Assembly (NCBI GenBank): GCA_044361535.1
Contig: JBIKIQ010000015.1
Span: 1 to 64,000, forward strand
Direction: 5' to 3'
Length of the DNA: 64,000 nucleotides
From: UBA952 sp044361535
GTDB taxonomy: Bacteria; Bacteroidota; Bacteroidia; Flavobacteriales_D; Crocinitomicaceae
Shown piece by piece: positions 8,012 to 16,976 of this stretch. The notes under the pieces were generated by a model. The model had not been told where the DNA came from. It saw only the letters and a program-made list of their open reading frames with translations, and did not search any database. The stretch's first letter is position 1. Every line of letters begins with the position of its first letter. The translations under genes were made by a program, and so were the position numbers.

Positions 8012-8869
8012 TTAAACGATGCTATTTTTTATCGCCCCAGGTGTTTGACCATATTGCATTTTAAATGCTTTTGAAAATGTAGGGGTGTCCGCGAAACCAT
8101 AGCGAATAGCAGTGGACAGAATTTCTTCGCCGCTCAATAGGTCTAATTTGGCAAGTTCCAATCGTTTGCGCTTTTGGTATTGATATGGGGAAATTCCGAA
8201 AACAGATTTAAATACACGAATGAAATGGTATTTTGAAATTCCTATTTGATAGGCGATTTTTTCCAAAGAAAGGTTTTCCGTAATGGATTCATCAATAAGT
8301 GATTTTGCTTGGAATACCGCCCTAAATACTTCTTCGTTGGTCACGTTTCTTTTGAAATCCAGTCTGGATAAATGGTCAAAAACAAATCGTTGATCAGTGA
8401 TAATGGATTCTGCAAGGCTATAAAACAGTTCATTTTGCTGCAGATCATTCGTAAATGTCCCTGATTTTATCTTTTGATTGATTTCATTAAGTGTGTATCC
8501 CAAACTGGTATTCTTGACATTATATCGATTAACAAAAAACTGATCGGAAAGCAAAAATTCTTTTAACTCAGAACCATTAATATCATGAAATTCAGCTACT
8601 TCAGAAATTATCTCAGATGAAATATCAATACAAAGTCCTTGAACCATTTCTGCGTGATCAATTTGCACAATGGACTTGGTAAATTCATTCCCAATGATAT
8701 ATTCACCGGCATTTACCTTGTACTTTTTATCATTTGCGTAATAGATTTCTTCACCGGATGCCACGTATTTCACCCCAAAACCAGAGAACGGGCAAGTCGA
8801 TTCCAACTTCCTAAAGTTCGAAAATCGAATGGAGTTTTTTTCAGAGTCTGTGTAAATGGTGGTGTTCAT
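8012..8869 (-). CDS. AraC family transcriptional regulator
   Basis: I choose the ATG at 8869 (MNTTIYTDSEKNS), giving 285 residues. A longer frame reaches 8926 but runs inside the end of nuoN. The N-terminal about 150 residues form a sensing domain that I do not recognise. The C-terminal about 100 residues are the two helix-turn-helix motifs of AraC/XylS proteins (LSLEKIAYQIGISKYHFIRVFK, then the conserved IRYGFADTPTFSKAFKMQYG, with GQTPGA after it). The start lies only 2 bases after the nuoN stop, so the gene could be read through from the nuo operon. Confidence 0.88.
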   Translation of the reverse strand: MNTTIYTDSEKNSIRFSNFRKLESTCPFSGFGVKYVASGEEIYYANDKKYKVNAGEYIIGNEFTKSIVQIDHAEMVQGLCIDISSEIISEVAEFHDINGSELKEFLLSDQFFVNRYNVKNTSLGYTLNEINQKIKSGTFTNDLQQNELFYSLAESIITDQRFVFDHLSRLDFKRNVTNEEVFRAVFQAKSLIDESITENLSLEKIAYQIGISKYHFIRVFKSVFGISPYQYQKRKRLELAKLDLLSGEEILSTAIRYGFADTPTFSKAFKMQYGQTPGAIKNSIV

Positions 8870-8871
8870 TC

Positions 8872-10227
8872 TTACTTCCAGCAAGCCAAGAAAATCCAGC
8901 CGAAGGTAAGAATCAACAAGGAACAAATTAAAACTACATGTTGTAAAATAGGAACAGATAATTTGGAAGTCGTTTCACTATTTTCCTTCGAAAGAATAGT
9001 CATGATTAATCTTAAGTAGATGTAAACACCAATCGCTGAATTTATTAATGCAAGGATAATCAACCATGGATAATTTGTCCAAACAGACGAGAAAACCATC
9101 AATTTACCATAAAACCCTGTAAACGGAGGAATACCAGACGTTGAAAGTAAAGCTACAATTGCAACCAAACCAATCAATGGATTTTTATAGCCAATTCCTT
9201 TTAATGAACTAATTTCATCGCTTTCGTCATTAACGATTGTTGAAATGGTAATTAAAGCAACTACAGACAATCCATAGCCAACCATGAAAATCCACAATGA
9301 TGAATCTTGTACACTTCCCGGATATAAAATCGACATTAAGGCATACGATCCATTTGTGATACTAGAGTAGGCGAGTAGTCTTTTAAATTTAGTTTGAACT
9401 AAGGCGGATAAATTCCCAACGAACATGGAAATAGTAATTAAAACGGCAATTAAAATTGTCCAGAATTCATGCACGTTTACAAATGCTATATGGAAAAACT
9501 TAACGAAAGCAAATACGCCCACCAATTTTACAACCGATGACATATATCCCATGAAAACAGTTGGACTACCTTGATACACATCAGGAACCCAAAAATGGAA
9601 TGGAGCCGCACCCACCTTAAATAAGAATGATGCAAGAATGAACAATAATCCAACGTAGAACATTGGTCCAGCAGGATTTTTAGCAGTAAATTCTAAAATT
9701 TTCTCTAATTCAAACGATTGCGTTGAACCATAAACCAAAGCTACGCCGAATAAAAGTAGGCACGTAGCAAATGCTCCCATGAAGAAATACTTTACTGCTG
9801 CTTCCGAAGATTCTTTCGATTGTCTTTTGGCTCCTGCAAGAACGTATAATGGAATTGATAAGATTTCTAAACCTAAGAAAAACATAAATATATCTTGGAA
9901 TCCTAATAATATAACTCCACCTGACAAGGAGAAAAGCAAAAGTGCATGGTAATCGCCCACATGCGTTTCATCCTCTTGAAAGCCTTTGTCTCCAGTTAGA
10001 ATAATCAATCCTGTTATTAAAAGTGCTAAAATCACAAATGCATTTCCAGCATCTCCAAATTTCAAGATATTGTATTTATCACTTAAAATATCAAGAGGAA
10101 AATATTGTACGATACCCGCTGCAATCAAACCTAAAATAGAAGAAATTGTCGTTAACTTGGGTTGTTTAAGTATTCCCAAAAATAGAGCAATGATACCAGT
10201 TAGAAAAAGAATAATAATTGCTTCCAT
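8872..10227 (-). CDS. nuoN: NADH-quinone oxidoreductase subunit N (NuoN)
   Basis: A 451-residue polytopic protein, one of the three antiporter-like, proton-pumping subunits of complex I in the inner membrane. It has the conserved run with the helix-breaking proline and key Lys (VGAAPFHFWVPDVYQGSPT) and the following KLLAYSSITNGSYAL segment typical of NuoN. It is the last nuo gene and sits 2 bases after the nuoM stop. The last residues (FGWIFLACWK) look abrupt compared with the usual NuoN tail, and the AraC gene begins 2 bases later, so the 3' end may have been altered. Confidence 0.93.
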   Translation of the reverse strand: MEAIIILFLTGIIALFLGILKQPKLTTISSILGLIAAGIVQYFPLDILSDKYNILKFGDAGNAFVILALLITGLIILTGDKGFQEDETHVGDYHALLLFSLSGGVILLGFQDIFMFFLGLEILSIPLYVLAGAKRQSKESSEAAVKYFFMGAFATCLLLFGVALVYGSTQSFELEKILEFTAKNPAGPMFYVGLLFILASFLFKVGAAPFHFWVPDVYQGSPTVFMGYMSSVVKLVGVFAFVKFFHIAFVNVHEFWTILIAVLITISMFVGNLSALVQTKFKRLLAYSSITNGSYALMSILYPGSVQDSSLWIFMVGYGLSVVALITISTIVNDESDEISSLKGIGYKNPLIGLVAIVALLSTSGIPPFTGFYGKLMVFSSVWTNYPWLIILALINSAIGVYIYLRLIMTILSKENSETTSKLSVPILQHVVLICSLLILTFGWIFLACWK

Positions 10228-10229
10228 GT

Positions 10230-11660
10230 CTATAAAGAAGTTGGTGCGTTAAAAATAGCTAGTAATCGATCTAAACTTGGTCCAACCAAATCAGAAATGA
10301 GATGCGGAAATAATCCAAATACTACGACTGCAATGGATAAGATGAAAAACACAACAATTTCATTCCAACGCAAATCTTCGAAAGTATCATTTTTAGGAGC
10401 GCCAAACATGGATAATTGATAGGCTCGCAATGTGTAAACTGCACCAAAAACCAATGTTGTTGCACTTAAAACACCAATCCATGTATTAAAATCAGTCAAT
10501 TCTTTCAATAAGGTAAATTCACCGATAAATCCGGCTGTAAAAGGAACTGATACTGAAGCAAAAGCAATTATTGCAAACCAGAATCCGAATTTGGGAGCGA
10601 GAGTTGCAGTTCCACGCATTTCACTCAAATCACGCGTTTTTAGACGAGATTCAAGTATTTCAGCAATTAAGAATAGTCCAACTGCAATTAACGAGTGATT
10701 TACAATTTGAACGGAGGCACCCACAAGAGCATCTTTTGTGAAAATCATAATACCAGCAGCGATAAGTCCTAGGTGACTAATTGATGCATAGGCAAACAAT
10801 CTTTTGATATCATTCATTCTAATACACATGATAGCAGCGTAAAGCAAACCAACCACTGATAAAATCAATATGAGCCATTTGAGATCTGCGATTCCTTCAG
10901 GAGCAAGTGGTAGCATCCATTTGATCATACCAAACAAAGCCATTTTCAACATCAAGGCTGACAATAACATAGTTCCTGACATCGGAGCAGAAGTATAGGT
11001 ATCGGGCTGCCAAGTATGAAAAGGAAACACGGGGATTTTAATCGCAAATGCTAGCATAATTCCTGACATGATCCAACATGCTTCTTTTGCAGGAAGTTGA
11101 ACCGCAACCAAGTCAACGTAATCAAATGATTTTGCTTGAAGACCAAGAGCGATGAAGGACAACAACATACCAAGTGAACCAATCAGGGTATAAATAAAGA
11201 ATTTTAATAAAACTTTGTTCGTACCATTTCCAAACCAATAAAGAATCAAGAAGATAGGAATAAGGGTAAATTCCCAGAAAATATAAAATAGAATTCCATC
11301 TTCAGCTGAAAAAACTCCTAAAAGACCGAATTGCATCAAAAACACCAATGCATGAAAAAGGGGACTTTCAGATGTTTTATCATTGTTATAATTACTGAGT
11401 AAAATAATAGGAATGATTAAGTTGGTCAACGCAATCATTAATAACCCCAAACCATCGTAACCAATGTGGAATGTCATTCCAAAAGGCAAGGTATGATTTT
11501 CGTATAGGGTAACTGATGAAGCTGAATCGAAGTTTACTAAATGAAAAATAGCAGCTCCGGCAGATAAAATACTACCAAACAAACCGAATAACTTTATGCT
11601 ATTTCGGGGTATAATAAAGGATATTAATCCTAAGGCTAAAGCAATGATTAAGAGTTCCAA
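10230..11660 (-). CDS. nuoM: NADH-quinone oxidoreductase subunit M (NuoM)
   Basis: A 476-residue antiporter-like membrane subunit of complex I. It carries the conserved Glu region (YIFWEFTLIPIFLILYWFG) and the proton-channel segment KIPVFPFHTWQPDTYTSAP, followed by KRLFAYASISHLGL. It pumps protons during NADH oxidation. The first codon is TTG at 11660, inside the last codons of nuoL (13-base overlap); no ATG lies nearby in frame and the MELLIIALALGL beginning matches NuoM, so I accept the TTG. Confidence 0.94.
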   Translation of the reverse strand: MELLIIALALGLISFIIPRNSIKLFGLFGSILSAGAAIFHLVNFDSASSVTLYENHTLPFGMTFHIGYDGLGLLMIALTNLIIPIILLSNYNNDKTSESPLFHALVFLMQFGLLGVFSAEDGILFYIFWEFTLIPIFLILYWFGNGTNKVLLKFFIYTLIGSLGMLLSFIALGLQAKSFDYVDLVAVQLPAKEACWIMSGIMLAFAIKIPVFPFHTWQPDTYTSAPMSGTMLLSALMLKMALFGMIKWMLPLAPEGIADLKWLILILSVVGLLYAAIMCIRMNDIKRLFAYASISHLGLIAAGIMIFTKDALVGASVQIVNHSLIAVGLFLIAEILESRLKTRDLSEMRGTATLAPKFGFWFAIIAFASVSVPFTAGFIGEFTLLKELTDFNTWIGVLSATTLVFGAVYTLRAYQLSMFGAPKNDTFEDLRWNEIVVFFILSIAVVVFGLFPHLISDLVGPSLDRLLAIFNAPTSL

Positions 11661-13582
11661 AACTTGAAATAAATTAAATAATACCCAATTAATCCAACAA
11701 TTCCGATAATCATCCAGAAGTAATAACTGGAAAGGATACCGGTTTGAATTTTTCTGATTTGATTTCCTGAAGAAACCACTAATGTTGTTAGTGTAGAAAT
11801 AATTCTAACGAAAATTCCATTTTCAATAACAGGAAGAACTTTTTCTGATTTCCATTCTGTAGTTTTTACAAAAAGAGAATGATACAATTCATCAAAATAC
11901 AGTTTGTTTGTAGATAGTTTCTCCCAACCAGTAAATTCAGATTCGTCTTTGGTTGTTTTTTTCTTGCTAACATATATGGTGTAGGAAATACCAATAATAA
12001 TTAAAGTTAGAACACTGGTTCCAATCATTATTCCAACTGCAGCAGACGTTTCTAAATGATGAGGATGTACAGCGCTTAAACCAAAAGTACTGTGATTTAG
12101 AAAATGATCTAACCAATGTGAACCAGATTCAATTAAGAAAGATGGTAAATTCAATGCGCCACCTAAAACTGATAAGATTGCCAGAACGACAAGGGGCATC
12201 GTCATTACTGCAGGACTTTCATGCAAATGTTCTTTTGTATGATGATCTCCTCTGAATTCTCCAAAGAAAACCAAGAAATACATTCTAAACATGTAGATTG
12301 CTGTAAGTGAAGCGGATAAAATCAACAATCCAAAGATCACTGGTCCATGACCAAATCCAGCGGCTAAAATTTCATCTTTTGAGAAAAATCCTGAAAGGAA
12401 TGGAAAACCAGCTATGGCAAGTGTTCCAATTAAGAATACCATGTGAGTGATTGGCATATACTTTCTCAGTCCACCCATTTTGGTAATATCTTGCTCATGA
12501 TGATTGGCATGTATGATACTTCCTGAACCAAGGAATAAAAGCGCTTTAAAGAATGCGTGTGTTGAAACGTGGAAAATAGCAACGGTGTAAGATCCAAGAC
12601 CAAGAGCTACGAACATTAATCCTAATTGAGAAACGGTAGAGTAAGCTAGTACTTTCTTAATATCGTTTTGGCGCATAGCAATAAATGCAGCAACAAGTGA
12701 AGTTGCCAAACCAATATATAAAATGATATTCTGGGTGTATGGAGCAAGTTCAAATAAGAAATTAGAACGAACCACCAAATAAATACCAGCCGTAACCATT
12801 GTTGCAGCGTGGATTAACGCAGAAACGGGTGTTGGACCTGCCATCGCATCAGGTAACCAAGTAAATAATGGGATTTGAGCTGATTTTCCAGTAGCTGCTA
12901 AAAATAGACATAATGTAATCGCAATTATCGCAACTGAATCAACACCAATAGACATGGTTTTCATCTTTGTCGCAATTTCAGCAAATTCAAGACTTCCAAA
13001 TTGGTTGATTAACAAGAAACAACCAATCATCAATCCTAAATCTCCAATTCTATTCATTACAAAAGCTTTACGAGCGGCCAATGTATTTAACATCCCTTTT
13101 TCTTTATCATTGTAATGAAATCCAATCAATAAATAAGAGCAAATCCCTACACCTTCCCAACCAAAGAACAACATGAAATAGCTACTTCCTAAAACAAGAA
13201 TTAACATGGAAAACACGAACAAATTCAAGTAAGTAAAGAATTTATAAAAACCAGGATCTCCTTTCATGTAACCCATGGAGAAGATATGAATTAACGTTCC
13301 AATACCCGTAATGATCATTGTCATCCAAATAGCCAATCCATCCACTTGAAGTCCAGCATTTAGAGAAAAATCTGACATCTGAATCAAGGTAAATAAAGGT
13401 ACCTGAACAGCTTTATCTAAAGAAAGAAAAATGGTGAAGGAAACAATGAAAGGAATTGCCACCATGAGTGTTCCAATTGCCCCAACAACTGTTTCAGAAA
13501 AGTTTTTCCCGATTGTACCATTGATAATTCCACCCAACAGAGGAAAAAGTAAAACCAGAAGAATGAGTGATTCTGTAGCCAT
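11648..13582 (-). CDS. nuoL: NADH-quinone oxidoreductase subunit L (NuoL)
   Basis: At 644 residues this is the largest antiporter-like subunit of complex I. The hallmark segments are LFFGWEGVGICSYLLIGF near 140, the KSAQIPLFTWLPDAMAGPTP motif near 235 with its channel Lys, and KKVLAYSTVSQLGLMF. The extended C-terminus contains the long lateral helix that lies along the membrane arm in known complex I structures. It lies between nuoK (3-base gap) and nuoM (overlap). Confidence 0.95.
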   Translation of the reverse strand: MATESLILLVLLFPLLGGIINGTIGKNFSETVVGAIGTLMVAIPFIVSFTIFLSLDKAVQVPLFTLIQMSDFSLNAGLQVDGLAIWMTMIITGIGTLIHIFSMGYMKGDPGFYKFFTYLNLFVFSMLILVLGSSYFMLFFGWEGVGICSYLLIGFHYNDKEKGMLNTLAARKAFVMNRIGDLGLMIGCFLLINQFGSLEFAEIATKMKTMSIGVDSVAIIAITLCLFLAATGKSAQIPLFTWLPDAMAGPTPVSALIHAATMVTAGIYLVVRSNFLFELAPYTQNIILYIGLATSLVAAFIAMRQNDIKKVLAYSTVSQLGLMFVALGLGSYTVAIFHVSTHAFFKALLFLGSGSIIHANHHEQDITKMGGLRKYMPITHMVFLIGTLAIAGFPFLSGFFSKDEILAAGFGHGPVIFGLLILSASLTAIYMFRMYFLVFFGEFRGDHHTKEHLHESPAVMTMPLVVLAILSVLGGALNLPSFLIESGSHWLDHFLNHSTFGLSAVHPHHLETSAAVGIMIGTSVLTLIIIGISYTIYVSKKKTTKDESEFTGWEKLSTNKLYFDELYHSLFVKTTEWKSEKVLPVIENGIFVRIISTLTTLVVSSGNQIRKIQTGILSSYYFWMIIGIVGLIGYYLIYFKFWNS

Positions 13583-13585
13583 CTT

Positions 13586-13915
13586 TTATCCTTTTAAATT
13601 GTTTAATAAATCAGCATCTATATTTCTATTGTTTCGATAGGCCATAATAAGAATAGATAAGCCGACAGTTGCTTCAGCAGCTGCAACAACAACGATGAAG
13701 AACACAAAAATTTGTGCATCACCATTGCCAAAATAAGAAGAGAATGCTACTAAAAGTAAATTAACGCTGTTCAACATTAATTCAATGCACATAAGCATTA
13801 CAATCATATTTTTTCGCGTCAAAAGTCCAATCGCTCCTATTGAAAAGAGTATAGTGGACAAGATTAAATAATAATCAATTGACAATCCTTGCGTAACTGC
13901 TAAAATTCCAGTCAT
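13586..13915 (-). CDS. nuoK: NADH-quinone oxidoreductase subunit K (NuoK)
   Basis: A 109-residue protein with three membrane helices. The functionally important buried glutamates are visible in MLMCIELMLNSVNLLLVAF and in the AAAEATVGLSILI helix. It forms part of the proton path between the quinone site and the antiporter-like subunits. The length matches the family. It starts 2 bases after the nuoJ stop. Confidence 0.95.
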   Translation of the reverse strand: MTGILAVTQGLSIDYYLILSTILFSIGAIGLLTRKNMIVMLMCIELMLNSVNLLLVAFSSYFGNGDAQIFVFFIVVVAAAEATVGLSILIMAYRNNRNIDADLLNNLKG

Positions 13916-13917
13916 AA

Positions 13918-14424
13918 TTAATCAATTTGTTGTTTTTCTCTTTTGGCAAGTAAGACTGCACCAACCATCGCAGAAATGAATAATATTGAAGATACTTCAA
14001 AAGGAACTAAATACTTTGTAAACAAGGTGTTTCCTAGATTTTCAACCAATCCTGAGAAATTCTTTTGGATTGTTTCATTAAAGGTGAATTCTTGTCTTAA
14101 AGCCGCTAAAAGTATCAACAATAAAGAACCACCTCCAATAATTGCCGAGAATGAAATGTAATTCTTTGATTGAGGTTCATCAGCTTGATTGAGGTTTAGC
14201 AACATTAACGTAAATAAGAACAATACCATTATTGCTCCTGCATATACTATAATATTAACGATAGCTAGAAATTGAGCATTCATTAACAAGAAATGTCCAG
14301 AAATAAAGAAAAATGTTACTACTAAATAGAGTACACTTCGAATGGGGTGATTGCTCAAAACTACCATAAGCGCTGATCCAATGGTTAATCCACCCAAAAT
14401 ATATGCAACAAGTTCTAATGTCAT
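13918..14424 (-). CDS. nuoJ: NADH-quinone oxidoreductase subunit J (NuoJ)
   Basis: A 168-residue membrane protein with five predicted helices. It contains the conserved NuoJ third-helix segment (IVNIIVYAGAIMVLFLFTLML), in which a pi-bulge rotates during turnover in known structures. It overlaps the end of nuoI by 4 bases, which implies coupled translation. It is part of the inner-membrane arm of complex I. Confidence 0.95.
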   Translation of the reverse strand: MTLELVAYILGGLTIGSALMVVLSNHPIRSVLYLVVTFFFISGHFLLMNAQFLAIVNIIVYAGAIMVLFLFTLMLLNLNQADEPQSKNYISFSAIIGGGSLLLILLAALRQEFTFNETIQKNFSGLVENLGNTLFTKYLVPFEVSSILFISAMVGAVLLAKREKQQID

Positions 14425-14963
14425 ACTGCTCCTCGTTTTCCTGTATTTTGTCTTTTAGTTATATCAATACGATTTTCCATTGATTCTACTAAAATCTCTT
14501 TACCATAAATAAATTCGTCTCTTTCAAATTCTGTAGGCACAATGCGATCTGTCAAGAAAATAGCTTCTTTTGGACATGCTTCCTCGCACAAACCACAAAA
14601 AATACATCTCAACATATTGATTTCGTATGTTTCAGCGTATTTTTCCTCACGATAAAGATGCTCCTCACCTTTTTTTCGCTCATTGGCTACCATTGTAATC
14701 GCTTCAGCGGGACATGCAACAGCGCACAATCCGCAAGCAGTGCAATTTTCTCTACCCTGTTCGTCTCTTTTGAGTACATGTTGACCTCGATAAACTGGTG
14801 CGAAAACTCTTGTTTCTTCAGGATACTTAATCGTTTTTTTCTTTTTGAACATATGTTTCAACGTAATAAACATTCCGCTGAAAATTGCTGGCAAATATAA
14901 CTTTTCAATGAAAGTCATTGGTTTGTCAGAGACTACTTTTCTTCTATTGGTTAAACTTTCCAT
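14421..14963 (-). CDS. nuoI: NADH-quinone oxidoreductase subunit I (NuoI)
   Basis: A 180-residue ferredoxin-like subunit that carries two 4Fe-4S clusters (N6a and N6b) in the peripheral arm and passes electrons on to NuoB. Both cluster motifs are intact: CTACGLCAVACPAEA near 75-90 and CIFCGLCEEACPKEA near 120-134. The N-terminal hydrophobic stretch (LYLPAIFSGMFITLKHMF) anchors it to the membrane. It lies 12 bases after the nuoH stop. Confidence 0.95.
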   Translation of the reverse strand: MESLTNRRKVVSDKPMTFIEKLYLPAIFSGMFITLKHMFKKKKTIKYPEETRVFAPVYRGQHVLKRDEQGRENCTACGLCAVACPAEAITMVANERKKGEEHLYREEKYAETYEINMLRCIFCGLCEEACPKEAIFLTDRIVPTEFERDEFIYGKEILVESMENRIDITKRQNTGKRGAV

Positions 14964-14975
14964 TTCTTTATGTTA

Positions 14976-16004
14976 TTAAAACCAACCTTTTGTAAATGCA
15001 ATTACAACCCCTGTAACCAACATGTTGATAATAGCAACAGGAATAAGAGTTTTCCATCCAAGGTGCATTAATTGATCAAAACGAAATCTCGGGATTGTCC
15101 AACGAATCCACATAAAAATGAAAACAAAAAAGAATGTTTTAGCAAAAAATACCAAAACACTAATAATGGCTAGCATATTTCCATCAAAGTAAGATTCACC
15201 AGGGAAATGGTAACCTCCGAAGAATAAAATTGAAATTACAGCTGATGAAATGAACATAGATACATATTCAGCAAATAGGAAGAGACCTAATTTCATGGAG
15301 GTATATTCAGTGTGATAACCACCAATTAATTCAGATTCGCACTCCGGTAAGTCAAAAGGCGCACGGTTGGTTTCTGCAAGTGAACAGATAAAAAAGATAA
15401 GAAAACAAACGGGCTGATAAAAAATATTCCAATTAATTCCTGCTTGTTTGGCCAAAATATCATTCAAACTCAATCCTCCAGACATTAAAATAATAGTTAT
15501 CAATGAAATTCCCATCGCAAGTTCGTAAGAAATCATTTGAGAGGAAGCTCGAATTGCACCAAATAATGAATATTTATTATTGGATGCCCAACCACCGATC
15601 ATAATACCATAAACTCCAATTGAGACTACTCCAAAAATGAATAATATTCCAATGTTGAAATCAGCAATTTGAAGGGTTACTTGTCTTCCAAAAACTTCAA
15701 CGGGTGGTCCCCAAGGAATAATGGTACTGGTAATTAAAGCCATGAACATTGAGACTCCAGGGCCGATAATAAATAACCATTTATCAGAATTTTTAGGAAT
15801 AAAATCTTCTTTCAAAAACATTTTTACACCATCAGCAATAGGTTGTAATAGCCCAAATGGTCCAGCGCGATCCGGACCAATTCTATCTTGAATCCAACCT
15901 GCTAATTTTCGTTCAAAATAAGTAGAATAAGCAGCTACTCCTAAGGATACAAGGAAAACTAAAAGTACAAGTGATGATTTTTCTATAATATATGCTACAT
16001 CCAT
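14976..16004 (-). CDS. nuoH: NADH-quinone oxidoreductase subunit H (NuoH)
   Basis: A 342-residue polytopic subunit that forms the quinone chamber together with NuoB and NuoD. Diagnostic segments are ERKLAGWIQDRIGPDRAGP near 32, LAETNRAPFDLPECESELI near 210 and RWTIPRFRFDQLMHLGWK near 300. Its start overlaps the nuoG stop by one base. Family length and residues are intact. Confidence 0.96.
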   Translation of the reverse strand: MDVAYIIEKSSLVLLVFLVSLGVAAYSTYFERKLAGWIQDRIGPDRAGPFGLLQPIADGVKMFLKEDFIPKNSDKWLFIIGPGVSMFMALITSTIIPWGPPVEVFGRQVTLQIADFNIGILFIFGVVSIGVYGIMIGGWASNNKYSLFGAIRASSQMISYELAMGISLITIILMSGGLSLNDILAKQAGINWNIFYQPVCFLIFFICSLAETNRAPFDLPECESELIGGYHTEYTSMKLGLFLFAEYVSMFISSAVISILFFGGYHFPGESYFDGNMLAIISVLVFFAKTFFFVFIFMWIRWTIPRFRFDQLMHLGWKTLIPVAIINMLVTGVVIAFTKGWF

Positions 16005-16966
16005 TAGTCTAGTTTTTTAGTTGGAGTATCAATACTTGTTTCATATTTACCTTGGGAAATAACAGAATGACGATCCACTACACGAGGACCAATCACTTTC
16101 CATTTCGATAAATCTTTTTTCTCAAAACGACATTCGTTGCAAATCCATCCTGGTTTACCTTCTATATCTTCAACCTCTCCGTATTTGTCCTTACGTGCCG
16201 TTACGCGATAAATTTCATTTCCAAACATCCAAAGGACAACTTTTCCTGAACATTTATCACATGAACACTCAGCTTCCATTGGCTTCAAGAACCACACACG
16301 ACTTTTAAATCGGAATGTTTTATCTGTAAGCGCTCCAACTGGACATACATCAATCATATTTCCAGAAAATTCGCTATCAATTGCGTTTTCAATATACGTA
16401 CTTATTTCTGCATGTTCACCACGATTTAACACACCGTGAACGCGATTTTCAGTTAAATTATTCGCTACATGAACACAACGATAACATAGTATGCATCGAT
16501 TCATGTGCAGTTTAATCGTATCTCCAATATCTACAGGATCGAAAGTTCTTTTTTCTTCTTCGAAGCGACTTTTCTGTGAGCCATGCTCATACCCTAAATC
16601 TTGTAAATGACATTCACCTGCTTGATCACAAACAGGGCAATCTAATGGGTGATTTGCTAATAAAAATTCAACAACGCCGCCTCTATTTTCATGAACGCGT
16701 TCAGAAGTTTTATTCTTAACAATCATTCCATCCATAACATTAGTTGAACACGATGCAACTAATTTTGGCATTGGACGAGGATCAGCAGCAGAACCAGCGG
16801 CAACTTCAACCAAACACGTTCTACATTTCCCTCCAGAACCAGGAAGTTTGCTGTAATAACACATAGCAGGAGGAACAACCTCACCACCAATTTGTCGAGC
16901 AGCGTTTAGGATCGTTGTACCCGGTTCAACTTCAACTTCAATATTATCTATCGTTACCTTTACCAT
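16004..16966 (-). CDS. nuoG: NADH-quinone oxidoreductase subunit G, short form (2Fe-2S/4Fe-4S protein)
   Basis: A 320-residue protein holding only the iron-sulfur N-terminal part of NuoG. A 2Fe-2S site is formed by cysteines in CYYSKLPGSGGKCRTC. The His/Cys site is HPLDCPVCDQAGECH and the 4Fe-4S site is CILCYRCV with DVCPVGAL. Two further Cys pairs follow (CSCDKC and CNEC). The large molybdopterin-oxidoreductase-like domain of the roughly 900-residue enterobacterial NuoG is missing. The short form is, as far as I know, usual in Flavobacteriia, so it is probably complete. It lies between nuoF and nuoH. Confidence 0.9.
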   Translation of the reverse strand: MVKVTIDNIEVEVEPGTTILNAARQIGGEVVPPAMCYYSKLPGSGGKCRTCLVEVAAGSAADPRPMPKLVASCSTNVMDGMIVKNKTSERVHENRGGVVEFLLANHPLDCPVCDQAGECHLQDLGYEHGSQKSRFEEEKRTFDPVDIGDTIKLHMNRCILCYRCVHVANNLTENRVHGVLNRGEHAEISTYIENAIDSEFSGNMIDVCPVGALTDKTFRFKSRVWFLKPMEAECSCDKCSGKVVLWMFGNEIYRVTARKDKYGEVEDIEGKPGWICNECRFEKKDLSKWKVIGPRVVDRHSVISQGKYETSIDTPTKKLD

Positions 16967-16976
16967 AGTTTTAACT

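Noticed and set aside
8870..8926. Longer AraC protein starting at 8926
   Set aside because: The extra 19 codons lie inside the nuoN reading frame and add no AraC family sequence; the ATG at 8869 follows the nuoN stop by 2 bases.
8639..9019. Plus-strand frame across the nuoN/AraC junction
   Set aside because: It has no recognisable domain and overlaps two supported minus-strand genes.
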